Shown piece after piece: positions 28,227 through 36,839 of a DNA stretch of 64,000 nucleotides. A program made the position numbers and the translations under genes. Source of the DNA: Vibrio sp. 16 (lineage in GTDB: Bacteria > Pseudomonadota > Gammaproteobacteria > Enterobacterales > Vibrionaceae). The notes beneath the pieces are model-generated. The model did no database searches, was not told the DNA's origin, and saw only the letters and a program-made list of their open reading frames with translations. The stretch covers positions 1,798,001-1,862,000 of the forward strand of contig NZ_OY808997.1 of the NCBI RefSeq assembly GCF_963681195.1. The letters are read 5' to 3'. The number at the start of each line of letters is the position of its first letter. Position 1 is the first letter of the stretch.

Positions 28227-28364
28227 TGTGTGTCACCATTTAATTATGAACAGTGTTAAAGAACAGATAATAATCGTACTCACCGTAAAGCAAAAGGTTT
28301 TAGTTTCCTGTTTGCCTAGCATCTGCGACAATTTGACCACTGTTTATTAGCTAATTACTCAATT

Positions 28365-29495
28365 ATGAAAACTGAGCTTACGTTACATCAGCGCACCCTT
28401 TCTCTCCATCGATTCCCTAAACGAAACAACGAACCCCTTCAAGCATGGGATGCTGGCGACGAATATCTCATCAATCATGTTGAAGAATTAGCTCTTGCTC
28501 ATGGCAAGAATGTATTGATTCTTAATGATCATTTTGGCGCATTAAGTTGTTGGTTCTCACAAAGACATCAGGTGACGATGATGAGTGACTCATTCATTTC
28601 TCATCAAGCAACGTTGGCCAATCTAGAACAAAATCAATGCAACCCAATCACGATGGCCTCAACGTTTGATCCGATTCCTAAAGATGTCGATCTTGTTTTG
28701 ATGCAATTGCCAAAAAGCAATCGTCATCTCATCTGGCTGTTAACGCAATTAAGGCTCGCTCTACCCGCCGATGTGCCCGTTATTGCGGTTAACAAAGCCA
28801 AAGAGATCCATACCTCGACGCTAAAACTGTTCGAGAAATATTTGGGGGCGACGACAACTTCCCTCGCTTGGAAAAAACATCGCTTAGTCTTTGCCAACGC
28901 CAATTCACCAAAGGCTTTGGATGTTGAGCCATTTACCTCGTGGCAAGTCGAGGAACACGATATTCAGCTTGATAACTTACCAAACGTTTATTCCGGAGAG
29001 AGTCTCGATCTCGGCGCCCGTTTTATGTTGCCTAATCTACCGACAGGACTTGGCAACAAGCGAGTGATTGATCTCGGCTGTGGCAATGGGGTGTTGTCCG
29101 TGAAGCTTGCGCAGCTCAATCCTGACATCACGCTGACCTGTGTTGACGAAAGCTTTATGGCGACACACTCGGCGCAGCGTAATCTAGATAAGAATGTTCC
29201 AAACGGCACAAATGCCAAATGTCTAACCAACAACTGTTTAGATGGATTTGAAGCCCACAGCGCCGATCTTGTCGTTTGCAACCCACCTTTTCATCAACAA
29301 CAAGCCATTACCGATCATATCGCTTGGCAAATGTTCTGTGATGCAAAGCATGTTCTCAGTACTGGTGGGCAATTATTAGTTATCGGTAACCGTCACCTCG
29401 GCTACGATGGAAAGTTAGCAAGGCTGTTTGGTAAGTCGAACGTTAAGCAAGTTGCGGCAAACAAGAAATTTGTTATTTTACAAGCAACTAAATAG
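28365..29495 (+). CDS. rlmG: 23S rRNA (guanine(1835)-N2)-methyltransferase
   Basis: RlmG methylates N2 of G1835 in 23S rRNA, using S-adenosylmethionine. The 376-residue protein has the duplicated layout of the RlmG/RsmC family: a degenerate N-terminal methyltransferase fold and an active C-terminal one. The latter has the SAM motif VIDLGCGNGVLSVKLA near residue 234 and the catalytic VVCNPPFHQQ near 304, typical of guanine-N2 methylation. The start at 28365 lacks a strong ribosome site. Divergent from bolA. Confidence 0.92.
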   Translation: MKTELTLHQRTLSLHRFPKRNNEPLQAWDAGDEYLINHVEELALAHGKNVLILNDHFGALSCWFSQRHQVTMMSDSFISHQATLANLEQNQCNPITMASTFDPIPKDVDLVLMQLPKSNRHLIWLLTQLRLALPADVPVIAVNKAKEIHTSTLKLFEKYLGATTTSLAWKKHRLVFANANSPKALDVEPFTSWQVEEHDIQLDNLPNVYSGESLDLGARFMLPNLPTGLGNKRVIDLGCGNGVLSVKLAQLNPDITLTCVDESFMATHSAQRNLDKNVPNGTNAKCLTNNCLDGFEAHSADLVVCNPPFHQQQAITDHIAWQMFCDAKHVLSTGGQLLVIGNRHLGYDGKLARLFGKSNVKQVAANKKFVILQATK

Positions 29496-29545
29496 TTCAC
29501 TATCCTAACTCTAGGATTATAGAGTTTCGAATAAAGGAAATTACA

Positions 29546-30115
29546 ATGAGAAAACTGGTTTTAGCCGCATCAATGGCACTTCTCACTGCGTGCGCAGCTC
29601 CTCAACAAGAACAAATCAACTTTATGCCAAAAGCGGTATTGAGTAATGGTGATCTCGTTCAAGATGCGACATTTAGCTTGACCAGCAAGGATGTTCGCTC
29701 AGCACAATATGTCGCACTCGTTGACAGTGGCCGTTCTAACATTGAACCGATTCATTCAAAGCAGAACGTACGTATTTCGATCGAAAATGCCCTACTCGAA
29801 CAGTTCCAGTCACAAGGGTTTAGAAACACAGTAACCAGCGAAAACAGCATTCAAATTGAAGTGCAAGAAGCGTTGGTTTCCGTAAAACACACCATCATGG
29901 AAAACGAAATGGATGGTAAAGTGGTGATCGAAATTACCGCAGAAAACCCACAAGGCAAATTAGTTAAGACATACACGGGGACTGCGAAGCGTACTGGCGC
30001 GTTGAGTGCGTCTAACGAAGATATCGAAGTCGTTCTTTCAGATGTCGTCAACCTAGTGTTACAAGAAGTGGCGAATGATCGTGAGCTGCAAAACTACATG
30101 CAGGAGCGTTTCTAA
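29546..30115 (+). CDS. yajG: YajG-family lipoprotein
   Basis: A predicted lipoprotein of the YajG family, function unknown. The 189-residue precursor has a signal ending in the lipobox LLTAC with Cys16 as lipid anchor, and a mixed alpha/beta body with conserved RSNIEPIHSKQNVR near 73. AAAGGAAATTACA precedes the ATG. Its stop codon overlaps the ppiA start by one base. In enterics yajG stands between bolA and ampG; here ppiA is inserted between yajG and ampG. Confidence 0.9.
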   Translation: MRKLVLAASMALLTACAAPQQEQINFMPKAVLSNGDLVQDATFSLTSKDVRSAQYVALVDSGRSNIEPIHSKQNVRISIENALLEQFQSQGFRNTVTSENSIQIEVQEALVSVKHTIMENEMDGKVVIEITAENPQGKLVKTYTGTAKRTGALSASNEDIEVVLSDVVNLVLQEVANDRELQNYMQERF

Positions 30116-30660
30116 TGGGAAAATTTGCGATAGCCTCTTTAGCGCTTTTTACCAGCTTGGTGTTTGCTGGCCCTAAAGTCGAATTTGGTACCACAATGGG
30201 ATCGTTTACCATTGAACTGAACGAAGAACGTGCGCCGATTACAGTAAAGAACTTTATTCGTTACGTTGAAGATGGCAGCTATGTCGGTACTCAATTCCAC
30301 CGCGTTATCCCAGGCTTTATGGCTCAAGGTGGTGGTTTTGATAAAGAGATGAACATGGTGCCAACGTACGCACCAATTAAAAACGAAGCGTCAAACGGTT
30401 TGAAGAACCAAGCGGCTACCGTTGCAATGGCTCGTACCAACGATCCAAATTCGGCCACTCGCCAATTCTTCATTAATTTCGTCGACAACAACTTCCTCGA
30501 CTATGATCAACGCCCACCGGGTTACGCCGTATTTGGTAAAGTCACTGACGGGTTCAATATCATTCAAGACATGAGCCAAAAACGCACTCATTCGGTTGGA
30601 CGTTATCGTGATGTACCTGTTGAACCTATCATCATCACCAGCGCAACTCTCATTCGTTAA
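30115..30660 (+). CDS. ppiA: Periplasmic cyclophilin-type peptidyl-prolyl isomerase
   Basis: A secreted cyclophilin that speeds cis-trans isomerisation of proline bonds in the periplasm. The 181-residue protein has a short signal peptide (about 18 residues, ending VFAG). It then carries the cyclophilin core: FHRVIPGFMAQGGG near 61 with the catalytic Arg, MARTNDPNSATRQFFIN near 106, and PGYAVFGKVTDG near 138. It is coupled to yajG by a one-base overlap and followed after 70 bases by ampG. Confidence 0.94.
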   Translation: MGKFAIASLALFTSLVFAGPKVEFGTTMGSFTIELNEERAPITVKNFIRYVEDGSYVGTQFHRVIPGFMAQGGGFDKEMNMVPTYAPIKNEASNGLKNQAATVAMARTNDPNSATRQFFINFVDNNFLDYDQRPPGYAVFGKVTDGFNIIQDMSQKRTHSVGRYRDVPVEPIIITSATLIR

Positions 30661-30730
30661 GCTCTCACAAAAGATAGGCTCTCGATAGTCCTTGAGCCTA
30701 TCCACTCTACATTCTTAAAAGGAATTGCGT

Positions 30731-32122
30731 ATGTCTTCTGACTCCCCTTCCATGACTTGGCGAGAAACCATTCAAAGCTATATGGACAAGCGGCTACTTT
30801 GGGTGTTTATGCTCGGCTGCTCGAGTGGCTTCCCTTGGGTACTTATTGGTTCAAACATGTCAGGCTGGCTGAAAGATGCCGGATTAACTCGCGCTGCAAT
30901 CGGCTACTTTGGCAGTGTGTTTGCCGTGTATGCCATTAACTTTCTTTGGGCTCCACTTGTCGACCGTGTCCGCTTACCTCTTTTACACTCCTTTTTAGGT
31001 CAACGTCGTAGCTGGATTTTCTTGTGTCAATCTATCGTTCTGATTTGTACACTCTTTATTGCTGGTGTCGATCCTTCTCAGAACTTGATGCTAACGTCGA
31101 TGCTTGCACTTGGCATTGCAATCTCTTCTGCGACCCAAGATATTGCCATTGACGCTTTTCGTATCGATAGTTTCCCAAAATCTGAGCCTTCAAAATTGCC
31201 CCAAGCCTCTGCCATGGCGGTCGTTGGATGGTGGACAGGCTATTCGCTGCCAGGTTACATCGCCTTTATTAATGCAGATGCGATCGGTTGGAATGGTGTC
31301 TACTACGGCATGGCGGCCATTGTTGGTTTGCTGATGATCTTTACGCTTCTGGTTGGCGAACCCAAGACCCATCGCGCGTCGCTGCAAGCGGAAGCAGAGA
31401 AACGTCATAGCCAAGTTGTTGGGAATAAAGTGCTTGCATGGATCACCGTAACGGTTGTCGAACCTTTCCTTGATTTCTTTAAGAGAAATGGTTTTCGTGT
31501 GGCTCTCACTCTGTTGTTGTTTGTTTTCCTATTCAAAATTGGTGAAGCATTCCTTGGTCGTATGTCGATCACCTTCTATAAAGAGATCGGTTTCTCCAAC
31601 GAGCAAATCGGCTACTATTCGAAACTGATCGGCTGGGGTCTCACCATTCTATTCACGTTAATCGGCAGTATGGTCAACGTGAAGTTCGGAATTGTCCGCG
31701 GTTTGATGATTGGTGGTATCGCAATGGCATCAAGCAATCTCATGTTTGCTTGGATGGCGAAAGTTGGACCGAATGAACAGCTCTTCTTAGCGACCTTAAT
31801 CGTGGATAACTTTACCTCTGCATTTTCGACCGTGGCGTTTGTCTCCTTCCTGACCGTGGTAACAGGACAAGCCTTCTCGGCAACACAGTATGCCTTGCTT
31901 GCTTCACTCGGTAACTTTGGCCGAACGACTCTCGCCTCTTTCTCTGGTGAGTTGGTCGATTACCTCAATGATTGGTCAATGTTCTTTATCTTGACCGCGG
32001 TAATGGTCATTCCAAGTTTGTTAATGCTCTACTCGCTGCGACACTATTTCTCCGACATGTTGGATAAAGCACGCAAGCGTGACGCTGAAGAGTCGGCGCA
32101 AAGGGAAACAACCGAATCATAA
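30731..32122 (+). CDS. ampG: AmpG muropeptide permease
   Basis: AmpG imports GlcNAc-anhydroMurNAc peptides from the periplasm for peptidoglycan recycling and, in species with inducible AmpC, beta-lactamase signalling. The 463-residue major-facilitator protein has 12-14 predicted helices. Its N-terminal FMLGCSSGFPWVLIGSNMSGWLKD is characteristic, as is SATQDIAIDAFRID near 139, the family's conserved motif. AAAAGGA precedes ATG 30731; a TTG two codons earlier is less likely. It ends the yajG-ppiA-ampG run at a strong terminator. Confidence 0.95.
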   Translation: MSSDSPSMTWRETIQSYMDKRLLWVFMLGCSSGFPWVLIGSNMSGWLKDAGLTRAAIGYFGSVFAVYAINFLWAPLVDRVRLPLLHSFLGQRRSWIFLCQSIVLICTLFIAGVDPSQNLMLTSMLALGIAISSATQDIAIDAFRIDSFPKSEPSKLPQASAMAVVGWWTGYSLPGYIAFINADAIGWNGVYYGMAAIVGLLMIFTLLVGEPKTHRASLQAEAEKRHSQVVGNKVLAWITVTVVEPFLDFFKRNGFRVALTLLLFVFLFKIGEAFLGRMSITFYKEIGFSNEQIGYYSKLIGWGLTILFTLIGSMVNVKFGIVRGLMIGGIAMASSNLMFAWMAKVGPNEQLFLATLIVDNFTSAFSTVAFVSFLTVVTGQAFSATQYALLASLGNFGRTTLASFSGELVDYLNDWSMFFILTAVMVIPSLLMLYSLRHYFSDMLDKARKRDAEESAQRETTES

Positions 32123-32126
32123 ACGC

Positions 32127-32156
32127 AAAAAAGGCTTGGTTATCCAAGCCTTTTTC
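32127..32156 (+). terminator. Terminator after ampG
   Basis: AAAAAGGCTTGG/CCAAGCCTTTTT with a four-base loop gives T runs on both strands; it serves ampG and the convergent anti-sigma gene. Confidence 0.88.
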
Positions 32157-32173
32157 TTGTTCGTAGCAAAGGA

Positions 32174-32839
32174 TTACGGGTACATCCCCTTGCCAAACAT
32201 GTTGAACAGACGCGCGACGCCTTGAGTGAATATCATCGGCTCGGTGAGCACAGCCAAGCACAAACAATCTTCCCCTGGTTTAGTAAATGGGCTGTGTTTG
32301 ATGGAAGCATCCTTAACCAGATAATCCCCCACTTCGTAGTGACCATCTTCATCACTAAAGCCCCCATGTAAAACTAAAGTGGACTCAATGCCTTTGTGCG
32401 TGTGCTGAGGAATTTGGACGTCTTCAGCGATGTACATCAAATTCACGCGACATGAATCTGCGATCTCAATCGGCGCACTAAACACTTTACCGCCGTAGCT
32501 TTTCCAGTCGCCAATCTGGTCGCTAAAACGTCCTAGAGCTCTTGGCAACATAAACGTCTTGTTATTTACAGTGATCGGTTTTGCTTGCTGAGGCGCACGG
32601 AATGGCTCGCTATTTTGCTCTAACGTCACGATTTGAGCGAACATGTCATCAAAGTTGTCTGGGGTTTGCTCAATCGGAGCGTGGCTCAGTGCTTCACCAC
32701 ACTGCTGCTCTGCAAGCGCAACTTTGCGTTTGCACTGCGGGCAAGACTCTAGGTGTATAGCGACGGTAAACGCCGTCACCTCGTCCAACGAACCTTCAAC
32801 GTAGGCTTGTAAAATATCGCTTTGTGGGTGATAACTCAT
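32174..32839 (-). CDS. ChrR-type zinc anti-sigma factor with cupin domain
   Basis: An anti-sigma factor of the ChrR class, which in Rhodobacter holds its ECF sigma factor until singlet oxygen appears. The 221-residue protein has an N-terminal zinc anti-sigma domain with His4 and H29-x3-C33-x2-C36. A C-terminal cupin domain follows from about 95, with metal ligands in IPQHTHKGIESTLVL and a later KHSPF. Its start overlaps the sigma gene's stop by four bases, the usual sigma/anti-sigma coupling. The signal sensed here is inferred from the family. Confidence 0.9.
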   Translation of the reverse strand: MSYHPQSDILQAYVEGSLDEVTAFTVAIHLESCPQCKRKVALAEQQCGEALSHAPIEQTPDNFDDMFAQIVTLEQNSEPFRAPQQAKPITVNNKTFMLPRALGRFSDQIGDWKSYGGKVFSAPIEIADSCRVNLMYIAEDVQIPQHTHKGIESTLVLHGGFSDEDGHYEVGDYLVKDASIKHSPFTKPGEDCLCLAVLTEPMIFTQGVARLFNMFGKGMYP

Positions 32840-33420
32840 AACTTATCCGCCTCTATTGAAATTCGTAGTTTTTCGACAGCAAGTCTAAGTCGTGACTTTA
32901 CTGTCCCCAAAGGTATATCAAGCATGTCCGCGACTTGCTGATGGGGTAAGTCTTCCAGGTAGACCGCTTGTACCACCTTTCTTTGTGCTTCAGGCAAAGT
33001 ATCGAGGAACTTAACCACCTGCTCTTTCATCCTGTCAGCTTCGGGGGAGTAATGCTCTACCATATCAGGCGGGCAATAATCATTTGGCCAAATATCTTCT
33101 GAGTGAATATGCTGATCGCGACCTTTTTGTCGGCGTAACATATCGAAACAGAGATTCCTCGCTATGGTAAAAATCCATGTAGATAAAGAGCTTTTCTCGT
33201 TGTTAAACAGAGCACTTTTCTGCCAGACCGTGGCGAGCGTTTCCTGCACCATCTCCATCGCGACTTGCTCATTACCGACATGGCGATAAGTGAACTGCTT
33301 CAAGCGAGGAGAAAAGTGTTTAAAAACTAATGCAAACGCCTGCTTGTCTTGTTGTTTAACGCGCTCCATACACGAAGCCCAATCGGATTTCGAAAAGTTT
33401 TGCGTGTCCACGTTGCTCAT
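32836..33420 (-). CDS. ECF sigma factor (ECF11/RpoE-like, ChrR partner)
   Basis: A 194-residue sigma-70 family ECF factor. Region 2 lies at about 15-85 (FKHFSPRLKQFTYRH, then STWIFTIARNLCFDMLRRQ) and region 4 at about 130-185 (LPEAQRKVVQAVYLEDLPHQQVADML, LGTVKSRLRLAVEKLR). The start ATG 33420 has AAAGGACAG before it; the frame is open ten codons further up. Partnered with the ChrR-like gene, it should drive a singlet-oxygen or photo-oxidative stress regulon. I did not find a convincing copy of its expected promoter nearby. Confidence 0.92.
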   Translation of the reverse strand: MSNVDTQNFSKSDWASCMERVKQQDKQAFALVFKHFSPRLKQFTYRHVGNEQVAMEMVQETLATVWQKSALFNNEKSSLSTWIFTIARNLCFDMLRRQKGRDQHIHSEDIWPNDYCPPDMVEHYSPEADRMKEQVVKFLDTLPEAQRKVVQAVYLEDLPHQQVADMLDIPLGTVKSRLRLAVEKLRISIEADKL

Positions 33421-33458
33421 TCGACTGTCCTTTGCACCCTTAAGATTCACTTTGTACG

Positions 33459-34058
33459 TTAAAGCCGAGTGTCGAGATCACTTTGCTCGTCATTTATTAA
33501 CGCTCGGCTCAAGTACTCTATTGTTACCGTACAATCTAACTCTAATGCAAGGAGGTCAAATTGCTTATTTGACAAGGGGAGAATTTCTAACCAACGCTGG
33601 CTAACCCAACATTCATCATCAAAAAATTTCTGGTCGTACAGCTCATCTAACTGTTCAAACTGAGCATAAACTTGCTGCAGTTGCTGACTGAGCGAGGCAC
33701 CCTGCTTTGAAAGCGGCATTAAAGGCCAGTTTGCCAACGGTTCTATCTTTGCAAAGCGCAACCCGTCGTGCTCTGTTCTCACTTTTCGTATCATGAAACG
33801 ATGAAGACCAGTGACAGTGATCCCCAACAAACCATCGACCAGCTGCTCAAAGTCGACGATTTTTACCAAGGTACCGACTACTGACAACTCACTGTTCTCT
33901 GCGCTCGCCTGCTTTTGGAACAAGCAGATACCAAACGTGCCATCGCCTTTCAACGCCTCAACGACCAACCGTTTGTACCTTGCTTCAAACACCCTTAAGC
34001 GCATTTTACCTTCGGGTAAAACTATAGAACTTAGCGGGAACAGCATTACTTCTTGCAT
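33459..34058 (-). CDS. Lon-N (substrate-binding) domain protein
   Basis: A stand-alone protein resembling the N-terminal substrate-binding domain of Lon protease, without ATPase or peptidase parts. The domain spans the first 130 or so residues: MLFPLSSIVLPEGKMRLRVFEARYKRLV near the start and later GLLGITVTGLHRFMI. The rest is helical. I choose ATG 34058 (AGGAATTAGGTTG before it), 199 residues; ATG 34079 is possible. It ends 38 bases before the ECF sigma gene on the same strand, so it may lead that operon. Function is unknown. Confidence 0.85.
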   Translation of the reverse strand: MQEVMLFPLSSIVLPEGKMRLRVFEARYKRLVVEALKGDGTFGICLFQKQASAENSELSVVGTLVKIVDFEQLVDGLLGITVTGLHRFMIRKVRTEHDGLRFAKIEPLANWPLMPLSKQGASLSQQLQQVYAQFEQLDELYDQKFFDDECWVSQRWLEILPLSNKQFDLLALELDCTVTIEYLSRALINDEQSDLDTRL

Positions 34059-34136
34059 CAACCTAATTCCTGTAAACATTTTAATTACAGGTACGCAACG
34101 TATTTAAGAAAGATCAGCGAAACATTTAATTGAACA

Positions 34137-34152
34137 TGTGATGACCATCAAA
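34137..34152. promoter_or_regulatory. CRP-like site upstream of ompK
   Basis: TGTGATGACCATCAAA matches TGTGA-N6-TCACA at nine of ten positions. It lies about 260 bases before the ompK start, so the transcript would carry a long leader or the site acts from a distance. Confidence 0.5.
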
Positions 34153-34156
34153 TAAA

Positions 34157-34172
34157 AGTGAAGCGTTTGCGT
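34157..34172. promoter_or_regulatory. PurR-like site upstream of ompK
   Basis: Read on the minus strand it is ACGCAAACGCTTCACT, close to the PurR consensus with one change in the central TTT. It starts five bases after the CRP-like site. A CytR or other LacI-family protein is an alternative reader. Confidence 0.45.
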
Positions 34173-34402
34173 AATCGTTACCCCTAACATTTTTTATGCA
34201 ACTAATATTTAGTTCCGTTACATGGCAACTTTTAACTTGTTAATGAGATCTAGATCGCTCGTTTTAGATTTTTTTACATGCGTTGCACATGGTTTTTGAG
34301 ATTTTTGTCGATATTATGCAGCCCCATAAAGCACAACAAAGAGTGTGCACTTAAACAAATATCCAATGAATAATTGAATTAACAAACATAGAGAGTTCCA
34401 CT

Positions 34403-35248
34403 ATGCGTAAATCACTTCTAGCTCTTGGTGTTGTGGCAGCGATGTCAGCTCCAGCAATGGCAGCAGACTACTCAGACGATGTTCACAAGAATGACTCAAA
34501 GTTCCTGCAGTTTAACTTGATGCACACGGTAAATGAAAAGCCAGGCAGCATCGACCACACTTACCTTGAAATGGAGTTTGGTGGTCGCTCAGGTATTTTC
34601 GATCTATACGGTTACATTGATGTATTCAACTTAACGAATGATGACGACAGCGATAAAGCAGGCGGTGATCGTCTATTTGCTAAATTCGCGCCTCGTATGT
34701 CACTAGACGGTCTAACTGGCAAAGACCTTTCTTTCGGTCCAGTTCAAGAGCTATACATCGCAAACTACACCGTTATTGACGGTGGTTCATCATACAGTTA
34801 CGAACTAAGCAAAACTGACCCTAAAACAGGCGAAAACCTAGTCGCTGAGAAAGAGCCTGGCTTCCAATCAATGATCGGTATTGGTTCGGATGTCATGGTT
34901 CCATGGTTCGGTAAAATGCAGTTCAACCTTTACGCAAACTACGACGTAAAACAAAAAGACTGGAACGGCTACCAAGTATCGACAAACTGGTTCAAACCAT
35001 TCTACTTCTTTGAAAACGGCTCATTCATTTCATACCAAGGTTACGTTGATTACCAATTTGGTATGAAAGAAGAGTACAGCTCAGCTAGCCATGGTGGCGC
35101 AATGTTTAACGGTCTCTACTGGCACAACGATCAATTCGCTGTCGGTTACGGTCTTAAACTATACAGCGATGTATACGGTATCGAAGACAGCAGCGCATTC
35201 GAATCGTCTGGCGTTGGTCATTACTTCGCTGTCACGTACAAGTTCTAA
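34403..35248 (+). CDS. ompK: OmpK / Tsx-family outer-membrane nucleoside channel
   Basis: An outer-membrane beta-barrel of the nucleoside-specific channel family; in Vibrio OmpK is also known as a receptor for broad-range vibriophages. The 281-residue precursor has a signal peptide (MRKSLLALGV to AMAA, about 20 residues), then ADYSDDVHKND and alternating amphipathic strands. It ends with an aromatic-final strand (GHYFAVTYKF), as outer-membrane barrels do. CRP- and PurR-like sites upstream fit nucleoside control. Confidence 0.93.
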   Translation: MRKSLLALGVVAAMSAPAMAADYSDDVHKNDSKFLQFNLMHTVNEKPGSIDHTYLEMEFGGRSGIFDLYGYIDVFNLTNDDDSDKAGGDRLFAKFAPRMSLDGLTGKDLSFGPVQELYIANYTVIDGGSSYSYELSKTDPKTGENLVAEKEPGFQSMIGIGSDVMVPWFGKMQFNLYANYDVKQKDWNGYQVSTNWFKPFYFFENGSFISYQGYVDYQFGMKEEYSSASHGGAMFNGLYWHNDQFAVGYGLKLYSDVYGIEDSSAFESSGVGHYFAVTYKF

Positions 35249-35260
35249 ACAGCGCATAAC

Positions 35261-35288
35261 AAATGGCACCTTCGGGTGCCATTTTTAT
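35261..35288 (+). terminator. Rho-independent terminator after ompK
   Basis: AAATGGCACC/GGTGCCATTT closes a TTCG tetraloop and is followed by a T run, 13 bases past the stop. Confidence 0.88.
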
Positions 35289-35349
35289 TGGCTTTCTCTT
35301 TTGATCACTTTATCCTCTTGGCCATCCCCTCTATTGCCAGAGAATTAAG

Positions 35350-36237
35350 ATGAATATCGTAGTATTAGGCCCTGGTGCCATTGGTTCGCTATGGGCGTAT
35401 TCTTTACATCAGGCTGGGCATACCGTCGCCCTTTACTCCAAGCAAGAGCACGACAAGCTCCCCCTTCAGCTTGATGGCAACACTCCGATTACTCTGGCAA
35501 ATAACCAACCAGTCAGCCTTCAAAACGCCGATGTATTGCTTGTGACCGTTAAAGCGCCACAAGTCATCCCCGCACTTGATGTACTGCGAAGCGACCTTCA
35601 CCCAGATTGTATTGTGGTACTGATGCATAACGGGATGGGAACCGCTGAGATAGTCGCATCGCGTCTACCGAATAATCCTCTCGTACTGGCAACCACAACA
35701 CATGGAGCTCTGCGCCAATCACGCCATCAGGTGTTGCATACGGGGCAAGGCAGCACTCAATTAGGCGGCTATAATTCAAAAGGCAATCAATGCGATTTTC
35801 TTCAACAGGTCTTTGCTCACGCCTTACCCGATGTCTACTGGAACGAGAATATTCTTGACGCATTGTGGTTAAAACTGGCGATCAACTGCGCAATCAACCC
35901 GTTGACCGCGATTCATCAAGTCAAAAATGGCCAACTTGTAGACGAGGCATTCAAGCCAACCTTGCACCAGTTGTTGGATGAAGTACATCAAGTGATGACT
36001 TGTGAAGGGCTAACGCTTTCCCGCAACGAACTCGATACGCACGTATATAATGTGATTCAGGCGACCGCGGAAAATCGATCGTCGATGCATCAAGATATTT
36101 GTCATCATCGACTAAGCGAGATCGACTTTATTACTGGTTATTTAATACAAAAAGCGCACGACCACCAGCTGGATGTACCTAGCAACGAAGCGCTTTATCA
36201 ACAAATCAAACGAATCGAAAAAAGTTGGACATCATGA
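35350..36237 (+). CDS. panE: 2-dehydropantoate 2-reductase
   Basis: PanE reduces ketopantoate to pantoate with NADPH in pantothenate and coenzyme A synthesis. The 295-residue protein has the Rossmann loop VLGPGAIGSLWA at residues 4-15, the conserved MHNGMGTAE near 97, and KLAINCAINPLTAI near 176 with the catalytic Lys and substrate-binding Asn. It overlaps yajL by four bases (ATGA), so panE-yajL-csdA form one operon. Confidence 0.95.
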   Translation: MNIVVLGPGAIGSLWAYSLHQAGHTVALYSKQEHDKLPLQLDGNTPITLANNQPVSLQNADVLLVTVKAPQVIPALDVLRSDLHPDCIVVLMHNGMGTAEIVASRLPNNPLVLATTTHGALRQSRHQVLHTGQGSTQLGGYNSKGNQCDFLQQVFAHALPDVYWNENILDALWLKLAINCAINPLTAIHQVKNGQLVDEAFKPTLHQLLDEVHQVMTCEGLTLSRNELDTHVYNVIQATAENRSSMHQDICHHRLSEIDFITGYLIQKAHDHQLDVPSNEALYQQIKRIEKSWTS

Positions 36238-36839
36238 ACAAGAAAGTACTGATCCCTATCGCACCCGGCACCGAAGAGATGGAAGCGGTAACCATCATAG
36301 ATATGATGGTCCGAGCGGGCTATGACGTGGTTGTGGCGAGTGCCGATTTTGATGGCCAATTAACCATGAAAGCCTCACGCGGTGTCACCCTAACCGCAGA
36401 GTGCAAGTTAGTCGATGTTGCCGATGACGAGTTTGATGCCGTGATCCTTCCCGGTGGCGTTGAAGGCTCAGAAACATTTCGCGACAGCACGGTATTGGTC
36501 GAAATTGTTCGTCAACAAATGTATGAAGGCAAGCTGGTCGCGGCCATCTGTGCGGCGCCAGCTATAGTCCTGCTGCACCACAACCTCTACACAGAAGCTT
36601 TGATGACGTGCCACCCAAGCTTTCAAGAGCAGATTTCCGAGAAATACCGCCGTGTTAAACGCGTGACTTACGACATCAATCACAACCTGCTCACAAGCCA
36701 AGGACCAGGAACGGCCCTTGAGTTCGCGATGGAAATCATCATTAACCTCTCAGGCAAAGCGCACGCTTGGACCGTTGCAGAGCCAATGGTGACCATTCCA
36801 ACCTTGCAATATCACAAACTGGGTGATGAAGATGTTTGA
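36234..36839 (+). CDS. yajL: DJ-1/PfpI-family protein YajL
   Basis: YajL belongs to the DJ-1 superfamily and protects proteins from oxidation; deglycase and chaperone roles have been claimed and debated. The 201-residue protein has the nucleophile elbow AAICAAPAIVL near residue 105 with the reactive cysteine, the acidic partner in APGTEEMEAV near 14, and LTSQGPGTALEFA near 150. ATG 36234 overlaps the panE stop. Its C-terminus overlaps csdA by about eight bases. Confidence 0.94.
   Translation: MNKKVLIPIAPGTEEMEAVTIIDMMVRAGYDVVVASADFDGQLTMKASRGVTLTAECKLVDVADDEFDAVILPGGVEGSETFRDSTVLVEIVRQQMYEGKLVAAICAAPAIVLLHHNLYTEALMTCHPSFQEQISEKYRRVKRVTYDINHNLLTSQGPGTALEFAMEIIINLSGKAHAWTVAEPMVTIPTLQYHKLGDEDV

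Larger units (their letters stand above)
34059..34402. other. Divergent upstream region of ompK and the Lon-N gene
   Basis: AT-rich region with a CRP-like site and an overlapping-class PurR-like site nearer ompK (given separately). GAGAGTTCC and ATAGAGAG lie just before the ompK ATG. I see no ORF with a ribosome site. Confidence 0.5.

Noticed and set aside
34082..34136. Possible ECF11-type promoter (TGATCT on the minus strand) before the Lon-N gene
   Set aside because: Only part of the expected TGATCC motif is present and no TAAGTA-like element stands at the right spacing.
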